Positions 52,824-62,979 of a stretch of DNA of 64,000 nt are shown piece after piece. This DNA is from Megamerina dolium (Eukaryota; Arthropoda; Insecta; Diptera; Megamerinidae): NCBI GenBank assembly GCA_963854835.1, contig OY978525.1, forward strand, positions 86,983,671 to 87,047,670. The letters run 5' to 3'. The number at the start of each line of letters is the position of its first letter. The stretch's first letter is position 1. The position numbers and the translations under genes are program-made. The notes beneath the pieces are model-generated. The model made no database searches and was not told the origin of the DNA. It worked only from the letters and a program-made list of their open reading frames with translations.

Positions 52824-53984
52824 CAGTAGTTCCATAGCATAATCGGATTAGAGTTTGTCAGATAGAAATGTGCTCCCAATTATAAAACGAATAAGCAAAA
52901 TATGTTTTTTCTCCGCTTTTATTATCATATCTCTCAACAATTCAAAAAACAAACTTTTCTCCACGATAACTGTAAAATTCACTAGAAAAACAACAACCAT
53001 TCATTTTTTATGCTTAACAAATGATCGGACAAATCAAACTAGCGACGCTGAAAATACAAAACCAAAAGGAGTATCAATATTTAGTTGCATATCCCTTGTG
53101 TTCTAGAATAGCCTGTAAGCGCTTTGGAATGGATTTGACCAAATTTTGACATACTTCTGGCTCTATCGAGTTCCAAACAGTCGTAGTAAAGCCTTCTTTA
53201 CCTGATTTAAGGTGTTAAATTGTTTTTGTTACACTCCCCTAGTTAATTCATCACTCCTAGATGCTCAATTACGTTAAGATCGGGGCTCTGTGCTGGCGTT
53301 TGAACATATAAGTTTGGGGCAGTTGTGAATCAACCATAGCTTTGAAACACTTGATGTGTGCTTGGGATTATTTTCTTGATAAAAGACAAAATTGTTCGCG
53401 AAACGCAACTTCTCCGCACTTTGCTTAACATTTCGTTTTAAAACGTTTTAAACATTAAAACGCAGTATCTTGCCTTGACCTTCTCTGCTTTTGTTGGCCA
53501 ATTTAAACTCACCACGGAACCTCTTGATCATATCCTGGATAGTAAATATACTTCTTCCAACCATTTGACGATTTCTCCCACGGTTTTACCTTCACAATTC
53601 AATTTAACTATTAATTGTCTTATTTGGACAGAAGTTTGCTTTAAATTTGGAGTCTATATCTTTTGAACTTATCTATCACTGAATACAATTTCTGACTGAA
53701 TAAGACAAAAAAAAACGCAATTTTGATGTATACGTATTTGCAAAATAATGGCACTTTTTGCATTGCTATTTAGTTATGTCCAATTATTCGTTGAGCATAA
53801 AACTTCAATGGTTTTTGTTTTTCTATTGAGTTTTACAGTTATCCTTGAGAAAAGTGGTTGTTTTTTCAATTGTGGAGAGAAAGTGTAAATAAAAGCAAAA
53901 TAACATATTTGGCTTATTCGTTTTTCACTTGGGAGTACATTTCTATCAGATAAACTCTTGGCCAATTATACGATGGAGCCACTG
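52824..53984 (-). mobile_element. Tc1-like element with ~200-bp inverted repeats and deleted core
   Basis: 1161 bp flanked by TA (52822-52823, 53985-53986). Positions 52824 to about 53045 and about 53765 to 53984 are inverted copies; shared blocks include GATAGAAATGT, CTCCCAA and AACGAATAAGC. Outer ends are CAGTAGTTCCAT and, inverted, CAGTGGCTCCAT. The long repeats and TA target fit the IR/DR Tc1 group, but the end sequence differs from the 40.2 kb element, so it is a separate family. Confidence 0.9.
53050..53665 (-). pseudogene. Tc1-like transposase with catalytic centre deleted
   Basis: On the minus strand the N-terminal part (MDSKFKANF near 53655, then GRSIFTIQDMIKRFRGEFKL and KSREGQGK) is an HTH domain. 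It joins after about 40 bases of spacer to ENNPKHTSSVSKLWL near the second catalytic Asp position, then VQTPAQSPDLNVIEHLGV (catalytic Glu in I-E-H-L) and the C-terminal LF-NTRDMQ region. The first Asp region is missing. Asp is replaced by Asn in the N-x-P-K-H motif, and several stops occur. It could not have catalysed transposition. Confidence 0.8.
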
Positions 53985-53986
53985 TA

Positions 53987-54272
53987 TGTATCCTCTAATG
54001 AATTTGTTAGTGAATTTCAAGTACGCTTATGCAAAAAATTTTATTTTAAAGATTGCTAAATAGAAAATTGACAAACAAAGTTCAGATTGTTAGCATTACA
54101 CATTAGATTATAATAGGACTTATTCCGATTTTGTAACCGCTACTTATCACCGGTATTCTGTCAAATTCGTAACAACGATGAATTTATTTTTTAGCATACT
54201 TTTAGAATTGTAATTAAATAACAATAGCTGCATTATTTTGTAACCAAGTTGCACAAAAACACCAACTCGCAT
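53987..54272. other. Short spacer, nothing recognised
   Basis: No supported features. Confidence 0.5.
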
Positions 54273-54590
54273 TAAATTTCCCTTTTACTTGAACATAATT
54301 TCCCTTTAGTTACTTAGCAACGCTGGTGGTATATTTGGTTATTCGTGAAATTTATAAACGAAATAAAAACAAAAAAGAAACAATTCTGCGGAATCTGTGG
54401 TAAATATATTCGATTATTTAAAATACATTTTTATTTGCATTTTCTTTATTTTGCTTATTTTTGTTTATATTTACAATAATTTGATGTGTTGTTGAAATTT
54501 CCCAAGCACATTCCAGTAGTCTATTCAAAATAATGCTGTTTTTTTACTTTCCAACACTATAACTCAGGTCGATTAAAATATAAGCAACTT
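54273..54590. repeat. Direct repeat, unit 1 (~316 bp)
   Basis: It matches 54728-55044 at roughly 88-90 percent by eye, offset 455. Landmarks: CCTTTTACTTGAACATAATT, TTGTTGAAATTTCCCAAGC, CTTTCCAACACTATAACTC. The pair could be two copies of one element in tandem, or repeat ends of a larger element. Confidence 0.85.
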
Positions 54591-54727
54591 CAATTGAACT
54601 CGTTTAAAATAGACGATGTCGCTTATTTTTGTTGTTGCTTTGCATGCAGTTCGGCAAATAAGTCAGTGCTCTTTTGCAACTCGCGTGCATGTATTATGTA
54701 TTTCTCGCAGAGCTGTAAAAGAAGCAT
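54591..54727 (-). other. Spacer between the direct repeats with a short coding-like segment
   Basis: The minus strand reads ARELQKSTDLFAELHAKQQQ followed by a stop, preceded by LCEKYI in another frame. Composition is unlike the AT-rich surroundings. It resembles a protein C-terminus, possibly a transposon accessory protein, but is too short to assign. Confidence 0.3.
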
Positions 54728-55044
54728 ATAACTTCCCTTTTACTTGAATATAATTTCCCTTTAATTTCTTATAATATATGGTGGTATATATGGTTGTTAG
54801 TGGAATTTATAAACGAAATAAAAACAAAAAAGAAGCAATTCTGGGGAATCTGTAGTAAATATATTTGTTTATTTACAAAAAAATTTTATTTGCACTTGCT
54901 GTATTTTGCTTATTTTTGTTTATATTTACAATAATTTGACGTGTTGTTGAAATTTCCCAAGCTCATTCCAGTAGTCTATTCACAATAGTGTTGTTTTTTT
55001 ACTTTCCAACACTATAACTCAGGTCGACTAAAATATAAGCAAAA
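54728..55044. repeat. Direct repeat, unit 2
   Basis: Second copy of the unit at 54273. It is followed by an AAATAAA/TATAAAA low-complexity stretch to 55120. Confidence 0.85.
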
Positions 55045-55416
55045 TATATATAAAATAAAATAAATAAATATATAAAATAAAATAATTTGTTCTTATATAA
55101 AATATAAGAACAAAACCCATGGTGTTATTATGAAGGTAGAGCAACCACAAAATATTCCTCTTGGCTGCGACATATAATGTCAGAAACTGGCTTCTTATAG
55201 TGTAAAGCTAGTGTGTTTCTTGTTTCCTTTTCAACTTCTTCTTTTTCTTTTCCCATGTGTTTGTTGTTGTTTTATTTACTTTTTCTTCTTCATTCATGAG
55301 AACTCTCCCCAATGGCTCTACCTTGTGTTATTATACCATGAGAAAACCAATCAGCTGTTATTATTCACATAAATAAACGAATTGTAGTTGATAAATTTTT
55401 GGTTTTGAAATGTTTA
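55045..55416. other. Spacer, nothing recognised
   Basis: AT-rich and pyrimidine-rich (TTCTTCTTTTTC near 55228). No gene seen. Confidence 0.5.
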
Positions 55417-55419
55417 TAA

Positions 55420-55913
55420 TAGCCTAGACAGACGGCATCGTTAATCCGGATTAACGACGCTCTTAATCCGAATAAATTACTAACCTGACAGACGGCAGTA
55501 TTGCGGATTAACTAAACTGCTGATTGCTGTTTTATTAGGTCTGCTCACTTACATTTCTATCACTATCAATTTTTGTCATCTATCACTCTCGATATGAGAA
55601 AATCTACTAGTAATACGTGAACTGAAAACTATCAGAAACTTCTAAATTGACATTCACATTTCGTAATTGACAGGTGAATTTATTTGTTCGCCAACGCTTT
55701 TCATGTCGAAAACTGTTAACAATTGTTTTGTAAGTTGGATCGAGAAAAATTCACAATAGAAATTTTTCAGCAGTGTTGCCATCGTAAATTGCCCAAATTC
55801 TCTTTAATTTTGAGAATTAACTCCTAGAGTTAATGCGGATTAGTGCAGTTAATGCCCAAGTTAATTCGAATTAAATCGTTAGTCCGGATTAACGCTGCCG
55901 TTTGTCAGGGCTA
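55420..55913. mobile_element. 494-bp MITE with TAA target duplication
   Basis: Ends are TAGCCTAGACAGACGGC at 55420 and, inverted, TAGCCCTGACAAACGGC at 55913. Each is followed by G-TTAATCCGGA sequence in inverted arrangement. TAA flanks both sides (55417-55419 and 55914-55916). An extra copy of CTGACAGACGGCAGTATTGC at 55486-55505 gives the left end a doubled motif. A 3-bp TAA duplication is typical for PIF/Harbinger-driven MITEs, so that assignment is inferred. It is non-coding. Confidence 0.85.
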
Positions 55914-55916
55914 TAA

Positions 55917-57204
55917 GGTTGGTTGTTTGAGGTATTTAATTGGGTTGTTGCGTTTTATTTATTTTATCTCACAAGATTCACTTTGAAGAAATACACATAC
56001 TACTACCAGGAATAATCATGCTAGTCGTTACTTCTCAATTTATTAAAAAGATTACGAAAAAACAAACAAAAAAATTGTAATACGAAATAAAACTTTTATA
56101 ATTTTTTGCATTGAATACGTTCTTTATATTTAATATAAGCCAATGGCAACCCAGAAATGAAAGATCCAACAACCATACAGATATTTTGTCAGCTTGCTTC
56201 TGACAATTCATGAATTGTGAATAAATGAGTTCTATTCATTTTTATCAGCCTAAAGACTTCACATACTGAATACTAGAAAAAAAGGATTTCAACTTTTTAA
56301 AATTAAAATAAAAGAATTAAAAATGAAAATGAACACACTTTTACAGCTCTGATTTCGCGCGTACTATTATTAAAGCTAATGCTTAAATGCATGGTCCAAT
56401 TCTAAATATATATTGTATTTGTAACCAATGTCTTCGGTTGTAACTATGGCGACTATTGTATTCATACCAAAATATTCTGGTAAATGATAAAAAATGATTT
56501 AAACATGTCCAAATGTAATTTATCATTCGTCCGTTTGTCAGTTTAGTTACAATTGATCAAACATTTCCTATAGATTTTAATATTTCGTCATATTTTCGAT
56601 TTTGTATCCTCAAACAATATTTTTATACCATTAACAAATGAATATTTCAAAGTGAAATTTGATTATGTTCATGTACACCGAATAGTTCAGGTAGCAAACA
56701 ATAGGCTTTCAATACATTCACCATAACTGTAATGTACTCGTACCGCTATTCAGCACTACTCAATAAAATCTGCTGGTCTCATAGAGACAAATTCGAACAA
56801 ACTAAATCAAATCTGAATTTTATGAATTTTAAATTGGCCTATGCTTCTGTTTCCAAGTGTATATAACTGTATTTAACTGTAGCTGACGTTTACATTGCAA
56901 CAACCTAGAGTCCAATGAAATGTCCAGCAAGATATTTAATAATAACATTTCAAGCTAGCTGTCAAGGAAAACATACACACTTAGTAGATAAATTACAATA
57001 CAAAAGTGCATAGTCAAAGAGTAAGGAACTTGTATACAAACATCGTGATATTATTTATATACATACATACACTGTAGGGCAAAATACATATACGAGTATT
57101 CAAAATAAGTGTGAGTCTTTAGTATGAGAAATTTTTCAAATGAAAGTAAATCTGTTTTCGAAAAAGAAGTTGAGAAAACGATTACCAATCGCAAGGCTAC
57201 AGCA

Positions 57205-57208
<4 letters not shown>
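55917..57208. other. AT-rich spacer, nothing recognised
   Basis: No supported features. Confidence 0.5.

Positions 57209-57236
<28 letters not shown>
57209..57236. repeat. Short (AT)n tract at a SINE 3' end
   Basis: About 14 AT units immediately before the SINE 3' end sequence. Confidence 0.9.
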
Positions 57237-57239
<3 letters not shown>

Positions 57240-57580
57240 GCACTTAAAGCCCCAAAGGGCTCATTGGCCGAGCTTCTCTTCCATTACTGTTGTGCGTCTT
57301 AAATTTGGACAGTATTAGAAGGGACCTACTTATTTTAGCCGGTTCCGAACGGCAGAACACTTGTGACATCACTTTTTCTGAGCTTTGTCACACAGTTCTT
57401 TAAGAAGCTTTTTCTTGGCAAGTTGTTACTGTCGGAAGAATTGCCAATTGCTTGCCGACAGGTGGGTACCATTCGAAAGAAAAATCTTATCGATATTAAA
57501 TTTGTTTCGCATCAGCCGGGGATTGAACCACGACCTACAGATCAGAAGGCGAACACACTAACCACTGAGCTACGGCACCA
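57237..57580 (-). mobile_element. tRNA-derived SINE, full length
   Basis: It reads from the tRNA-like head at the right (GGTGCCGTAGCTCAGTGGTT inverted at about 57580, B box GGTTCAATCCC inverted at about 57523) through the body to the 3' end GTGGCACTTAAAGCCCC at 57237. It is about 93 percent like the 60.9 kb copy by eye. Together they define the family, about 345 bp. Confidence 0.92.
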
Positions 57581-57994
57581 TATACAAATACTTAATACAA
57601 GTACTTAATATAGTATTACCATGAGAATAGAAAATAAAGTACGCTTTCTATGAAAGCGAATGTGGTGTGAATCTTCGCAGAGGTTGGAGTTGAAGAGCAT
57701 TCATTATGCTCACAATTAAACATGGTGAATACTCTCTCATGGTGTAAGAATGGTTTCCATCAAACAGCGGATTACAACTTGTCAACGATTCGAAGGAAAT
57801 GGAAATGTAAAAAAAAAACGAAAAATGAGATTTAATGATTTGAAAGGATGATTTTCTCAATATCAAGATGTAAATCTGATTTTGTAAGTAAATGGTGGCC
57901 AATTCCGCAATTACTGACTTTCACCAATAGGTGCAAAAATCCTTTGGACATACAACTATTCTAAATTATTGCAGCGTGGAATATCACTAGGTCA
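57581..57994. other. Spacer, nothing recognised
   Basis: The minus frame 57648-57902 has no motif. Confidence 0.45.
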
Positions 57995-58315
57995 TATCAA
58001 GCTTTTTGCAGCATAGGTGCAGAAACGTTTATGTGTCGCAAACAACAAACGAAGTTCCACACAGAGAAAGCTTATTGAATGGCGACACGTCGAACAATTC
58101 CGCTAGTGAAGGAGATTGCCCGAACACCTCAATCACTGATGATGGTGCAGTTATGACTTCAGTCTGGAGATATTTCGAAGAGCTACTCTTGCTAACAGGC
58201 ACTACTTTGGACAAAGTAAGCAATTTAGAAGTCAAACCCTCTCTCGAGAAACAAAAACCACACTCTACATGCCCCTCATCATGCCTTTCCTCGCATGTGG
58301 CGCCGAATGCATTCC
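57995..58315 (+). mobile_element. RTE LINE remnant RTE-5 with internal deletions
   Basis: Three pieces colinear with RTE-2 are joined: TTATGTGTCGCAAACAACAA (endonuclease, RTE-2 near 28980), TTGAATGGCGAC through GATTGCCCGA (near 29550), and CTCTTGCTAACAGG through ATGCCTTTCCT (near 30635-30740). About 0.5 kb and about 1 kb of the LINE are missing at the joins, and no splice-site consensus is evident. It is an old, shrunken copy. Confidence 0.8.
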
Positions 58316-58574
58316 GGATTGTGTTCCAGGTAGAGGTCAAAGCTAATTACACTGGATTCACTTCGGTCAAGTAGATTAGTGCCTCTCAAAGAGACATTTG
58401 ATAAAAATGCCCTACTAAGGATCCTAATTACAACATGCCAGCTTAACTTTGATATAATCACTTCCAACCTTTTTCAAAAAATATTGATCAACTCACCTCT
58501 ATTTGAAGAACATCGAAAATAAAGCTCATGCAAGCTTACTCACTAAAATAGACCTGATAATTCAATTTATAGGG

Positions 58575-58810
58575 GGGTGGCAACGCTTCATGCTGCGCAA
58601 TTTAGGCTAAGAAGAAGCTGCAGTGACGAGGAAGAACTGGTCAAGAGTATTGTGGATCATTGTCATTTAGACGACCTATCAGAGGTTCATCAACGCCTCT
58701 TGTTGGCTCGACGAGCAGATTAGCTGAATGATATATTTGTGTGGTATCACAATCGGTCTGGCCTACGTGTACCCTTTCATTAGAGAGGCCAGTTACACTA
58801 ACTTAACGAT
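58575..58810 (+). mobile_element. LOA-like LINE 3' end fragment
   Basis: It contains RSCSDEEELVKSIVDHCH, the Cys/His tail also seen inverted at 12.4-12.5 kb. Its 3' UTR ends GTATCACAATCGGTCTGGCC through GAGAGGCCAGTTACACTAAC, parallel to the other copies. 58316-58574 between RTE-5 and this fragment is unassigned. Confidence 0.55.
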
Positions 58811-59062
58811 AAACTACTATTTATTATAAAATTCCATTTAACACCAGTACAAATCCCAAGTTATTCTGGGAAAGATAAAACAAAGAAGATCCTACTAAAT
58901 ACCAGCTCTTGTTAAAAACATAGATAAGCAATCTTAAAAAAACAATTTCTTTTTGTCATCTGTAAATGTTATAATTTTCATTGGTTTAGATTAATAAATT
59001 TTATTCAAATTTGCTTCAAATTAGCATTTTCATTTTCATATTTGGTGACCACTTAAATTGAA
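58811..59062. other. Possible 5' LTR end and primer-binding region of the Gypsy fragment
   Basis: AT-rich with AATAAA at 58992. TTTGGTGACCAC at 59041-59052 resembles the start of a primer-binding site just upstream of the gag start at 59071. The LTR start is not identifiable because no second LTR is present in the window. Confidence 0.35.
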
Positions 59063-59070
59063 TTATTAAG

Positions 59071-60525
59071 ATGGCATTGTTTCATAGCCCCTCAACTCTT
59101 GATTCGAGTGATAACCAACAACAGGATGTAATCATTCCTGATTTGCCGCAACACCGCAGCCAAACACCGCAGCTTAATTTTCAGCCAGCTGATTGCTTGA
59201 GCGATGAGCCTGCTCCACTGATACATCCCATAAGAGAAATTGAGGCTACGTGGATTCAAAAATTTCCACAATTTTTTAATAAAAATTCTCAGATAAGGTT
59301 TTTTCAAATCGAAACCATTTTTTGTCTTCATCGTATCAAGGCCGCTTAAACAAAATTTCGTCATCTTATTGCTAATATACATAAATCCCAGCACTTTAGA
59401 TCTAGTTAGCGATGTACTCGAGACTGCTACTCCTGGCAGCAGATACGTAACATTTTGTAAGAATCGGATGAGCGTAAATTAAAGCGTTTGCTCAGCGGGC
59501 AATTTTTTGGAGACAACACAGCTTTTGAGAATTATTCAGAGCCTTGGGCGTGGCCAAGTTGGTGACAATATCATAAAATCACTTTTTTTGAACATCTTAC
59601 TCGCAGAGCAAGTCGACAAGATTATGGACATGGCTCGTCCAGCTAATATCAGTGGTATTTCCGGCTCGCTTAAGGCTTCTGCATTCGATTTCTATCTAAA
59701 CAAGTGGCAGAGATCGAGAAGAAATTTGAAGCAATCAATCGCAGTAGGAACAATCATCGTGGACAAAGTACATCCCACAACAGATCAAAAAACAGGGAGA
59801 ATCGCGCATATTACTGGTATCATAGAAGATTTGGTGACAAGGCACATAAATGTGTACCTCCATGTGTCTATGTTTCAAAACACTAATCAGCGTATCGGAC
59901 GTGGCGGCCTCCGATCTCGCAAATTCTATTTCTAGTCGCCTATTTATTACCGATAAATCAACTAAGAAAAATTTTTAATCGATACAGGTGCTGACATCTC
60001 ACTTATACCAAGGGATGGACATTTTAACAGTACATCCACACAAAATTACATCCAAATTTTCGCTGCGAATGGAACAGCAATCAAAACTTACGAAGCACGA
60101 AGATTTTACAATTAGATCTTGGTTTGCGTAAATCTTTCTCTTGGTTATTCGTTGTCGCAGATGTTAGTACGATAAGTGCATCATCGGATCGAATTTTTTA
60201 AAACATTTACATTTACTATCTGACCTCAAGAATCACAAATTAGTGGGTGGCAAGACATTACTGGCCGCACCAGCTAAACTCTCATATCACCCCTTAGTTG
60301 GTATAACGACAATTGTACAGGACAACAGTGCTTATCAAAAGCTTTTATAAGAACTTCCCGAAATCCGTAACGTTACATTTCATTATATTTAAACAACAGG
60401 TCCTCGTGTACGGGCAAAAGTAAAACCTCTTAATTTTATGCGTTTAAGTAACGCGAAAAAGAGTTTAAGTTCATGAGAGTGGAGATTGGAGTCTATCTAC
60501 ACCAGAGTGAATGCGTAGTGTAGCG
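59071..60525 (+). pseudogene. Ty3/Gypsy-type gag and protease fragment
   Basis: It starts MALFHSPSTLDSS, then IQKFPQFFNKNSQIRFFQIE (capsid N-terminal region). Frames shift through SDERKLKRLLSGQ, ENYSEPWAW, NRAYYWYHRRFGDKAHKC, and the aspartic protease region DTGADISLIP (59984 on) followed by FAANGTAI. A linker follows, and KVKPLNFMRL near 60420 marks the approach to the RT. Gag carries no CCHC knuckle but a Y-H-x-R-F-G-x-A-x-K-C motif, as in some fly Gypsy lineages. At least six lesions occur. The RT continues only at about 62.65 kb, after foreign sequence. Confidence 0.75.
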
Positions 60526-60528
60526 TTA

Positions 60529-60529
<1 letters not shown>

Positions 60530-60562
<33 letters not shown>

Positions 60563-60574
60563 ATTATTATTATA
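60530..60574. repeat. (TTA)n microsatellite
   Basis: About 14 TTA units with one interruption. It lies exactly at the border between Gypsy (left) and BEL/Pao gag (right). Confidence 0.95.
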
Positions 60575-60944
60575 TTGATTGTTTACATCGAAATGATTTT
60601 ATTAATTTAATTTTAACAACACTTAACGTTTCAATGAAGAGGTGTTCCTCTGGCACATCACTTGCTTGTGAATGAGTGCATGAAGACGCAGACATTGAAG
60701 TGACTTTTTGAGAAATAGTAGTGTGAGATCTACTATTTAATTGTGGAGAATGTGACGCGGTGCTGACATGAAGCATATAGTGATGCTTCCGCTGACAGTA
60801 CACACAAGAGTATTTACTACCACAATTAGGTTTCAGGTGAGTGTGGGCGAGGCAGTTTTCGCAGTGACTATTTTGTTTTACGAACTTAATTCGGTCGAGC
60901 GCCGGAAGTTTCTTAAATTTTTTGCAATATTTTAATGCGTGATT
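60575..60944 (-). pseudogene. BEL/Pao gag, zinc-knuckle part
   Basis: On the minus strand: NHALKYCKKFKKLPALDRIK, then SHCENCLAHTHLKPNCGSKY and SCVYCQRKHHYMLH. The run of Cys and His in this order is the nucleic-acid-binding knuckle of BEL/Pao gag. A Ser/Thr-rich tail follows and the frame then runs into the TTA repeat. It is the continuation of the gag at 61.3-62.2 kb, interrupted by the SINE. No protease or RT follows, so only the gag end survives. Confidence 0.85.
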
Positions 60945-61316
60945 AAAAATAAAAAATAAATATGTGGCACTTAAAGCCCCAAAGGGCTCATTGGCCGAGC
61001 TTCTCTTCCATTACTGTTGTGCGTCTTAAATTTGGACAGTATTAGAAGGGACCTACTCATTTTAACCGGTTCCGAACGGCAGAACACTTGTGACATCACT
61101 TTTTCTGAGCTTTGTTACAGAGTTCTTTTTTTTAGAAGCTTTTTCATGGCAAGTTATTACTATCGGAAGAATTGCCAATTGCTTGCCGACAGGTGGGTAC
61201 CATTCGAAAGAAAAATCTTATCGATATTAAATTTGTTATGCATCAGCCGGGGATTGAACCACGACCTACAGATCAGAAGGCGAACACACTAACCACTGAG
61301 CTACGGCACCACCACG
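60945..61316 (-). mobile_element. tRNA-derived SINE inserted in BEL/Pao gag
   Basis: A full copy with its 3' end and AAATAAAAAATAAAT tail at the left and the tRNA-like head at the right (GGTGGTGCCGTAGCTCAGTG inverted, ending 61316). The 8-bp GCGTGATT occurs at 60937-60944 and 61317-61324, a target duplication. The gag open frame runs through the insertion border and produces a false C-terminus. Confidence 0.93.
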
Positions 61317-62225
61317 GCGTGATTGGCATTGCATAATTTGCATACGATTTTCGTTTGAATTTCTGTCACATAAGGAATTGAGGGATTGTTCCCAGAGCGA
61401 CAAAGTATCTTGGGGCAACTTTGTTAGGCAGATATGTACTAGAATGGGGTCCCAGTTTTCAGTTGTGACACACTGAGAGGTTAGGATGGACAGGCAATTG
61501 TTAATTGCCAATTGAAGATTTTGAATTGCCTCACTGTTTTCGGAATGAACAGTGGGCAAGTTCAATAGCGTCTTTAACTGATTTTCAACGAGAATTCGCT
61601 TATTTTCAAATCTAGCTTTTAAGGAATTCCATGCAAGTTCGAAATTGTCGTCGGTTAGAGAGTAACGTTTGACAATTGCACCAGCTTTCCCTTGGGTTTT
61701 ATACCGGAGGTGGTATAATTTTTGGGCAGGTGTAAGTTTTGGGTGATTTATGTAGACGGCAGTGAACATGTCACGGAATGACAGCCATTCTTCATAACCA
61801 CCAGAGAAAACTTCAGTATCGCAAGGGGGAACTTGAAGACAGATATTGGGAAAATCTGTTTCTTCCTTGCAATACTCCTGGCTAGGTACCGAACTGGGTC
61901 TGAAATCGGGGTGGAAAGACTTGAGCAAATCTTGCATTTGGGATTTGCAAGTATAATATTGATCAGAACATACATCAAATTTTGCTCTAGCTGAGACTGT
62001 GAAATTTAGACATACGTTGGTGTCATCAGCCATGAAAACATTTTCGAAAGCTGACCGTACACGAGACCAACAGTCATGTAGGCCTTCTCGTCTGACCTCT
62101 ACGAGAGATTCAGTCTGACTTTCAATGGGAATTGTATTGAATTCGTTGCAGAACTGAATGAGGTCATTATATTCGAAATTGAACTTTTGAATTAACGAAT
62201 CATAAATTCGTTCCTTTTGCACTGG
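61317..62225 (-). pseudogene. BEL/Pao gag, main part
   Basis: An open frame of about 300 codons (QKFNFEYNDLIQFCNEFN and VSARAKFDVCSDQYY near the start, YEEWLSFRDMFTAVYINHP, LTPAQKLYHLRYKTQGKAGA, then LAWNSLKARFENKRILVENQ). Typical of the W-x-x-F-x-D-x-F and K-x-x-Y-L-x-x gag of BEL/Pao elements, which forms the particle. A one-base shift near 61390 separates it from VCKLCNANH, the first half of the knuckle. The N-terminal end abuts a transposase fragment at 62225. The rest of the element is not present. Confidence 0.85.
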
Positions 62226-62365
62226 AGGAGTCCAGTCTCCTCATATTTCTTCACACTTTTGCCAATTGCTTGCGTAGTTGGACGATTATGTAAATCATAA
62301 TCTCCTCTTAAAGCACGATATGTGGCTGTGGCAGAATCACCATTTTTGTAAGCGATCCATTTTCG
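62226..62365 (-). pseudogene. ITm-superfamily transposase N-terminal fragment
   Basis: On the minus strand: HLRKWIAYKNGDSATATYRA, then LRGDYDLHNRPTTQAIGK and SVKKYEETGLL. This is the first HTH of the V-N-K-Q-N-C-R-I-W transposase family seen at 16.3 and 48.4 kb. It stops exactly where the Pao gag begins. The fragment holds about 45 codons. Confidence 0.7.
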
Positions 62366-62640
62366 CAAATGTCAGACTTTAAACTGAAAAAGAAAGAAAT
62401 TGTTTTAACAACTCAGTGTGACAGATGTCGAATTCTAGCCCTATACTTTTGAAACCGCGAAATGGATAACCCTTTACAATTAAATTCAAACTAAACTTTG
62501 ACTGAAGTGACAAACCGAAAGAAAACAATAAAGAACAAAAGAGTGTGTTATTGTTGGTAATATTGTGGCGGCAGCAACTATTACCAGCAATAACAGCAGC
62601 AACGTCAAAAGTACATAGCAACATCCTCAGCAGGCAATCC
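62366..62640. other. Unassigned sequence between fragments
   Basis: It contains a purine-rich A-G stretch at 62380-62400 and CAGCAACTATTACCAGCAAT-type triplets near 62572-62610. It may belong to the transposase or Pao 5' regions. No gene seen. Confidence 0.4.
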
Positions 62641-62644
62641 TTGC

Positions 62645-62975
62645 CATTAAGCGGCCCACCGGCAATCAGTTCTCCACATACTCAGATACTATGTGGGGAT
62701 TATCGGTCCTTGAACAAATTTACGGTGCCAGATCGGTATCCCATTCTGTTTATCGCCGATTATGTCAATTGCCTTCATGGCCGCAATTTCTACACAAAGT
62801 TGGATTTAATTCGAGCATATTATCAGTTAATCGTCAATCCTGCGATTATTACATCATTTGGGCTTTTTGAATTTTTGAAAATGCCATTTGGTTTAAGAAA
62901 TGATGCGCAAAGTTTCCAAACGCTTACGGACGAGATATGTCGTGATATGGATTTTATTTTTATCGAAGCATCGAA
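62645..62975 (+). pseudogene. Ty3/Gypsy reverse transcriptase fragment
   Basis: CGDYRSLNKFTVPDRYPI, then FYTKLDLIRAYYQLIVNP, FGLFEFLKMPFGLRND and RDMDFIF. These are RT motifs 2-4 of Gypsy elements (K-D-L-x-x-A-Y, F-x-x-M-P-F-G-L-R-N-A). It stops just before the Y-x-D-D box and continues the gag/protease of 59.1-60.5 kb. A short deletion lies between ISSPH and CGDYR, and a few residues after NPAI are lost. Confidence 0.85.
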
Positions 62976-62979
62976 GCTT

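Noticed and set aside
57995..58315. Spliced RTE transcript reinserted (processed copy)
   Set aside because: The deletion borders compared with RTE-2 do not show GT and AG, so simple deletions are more likely.
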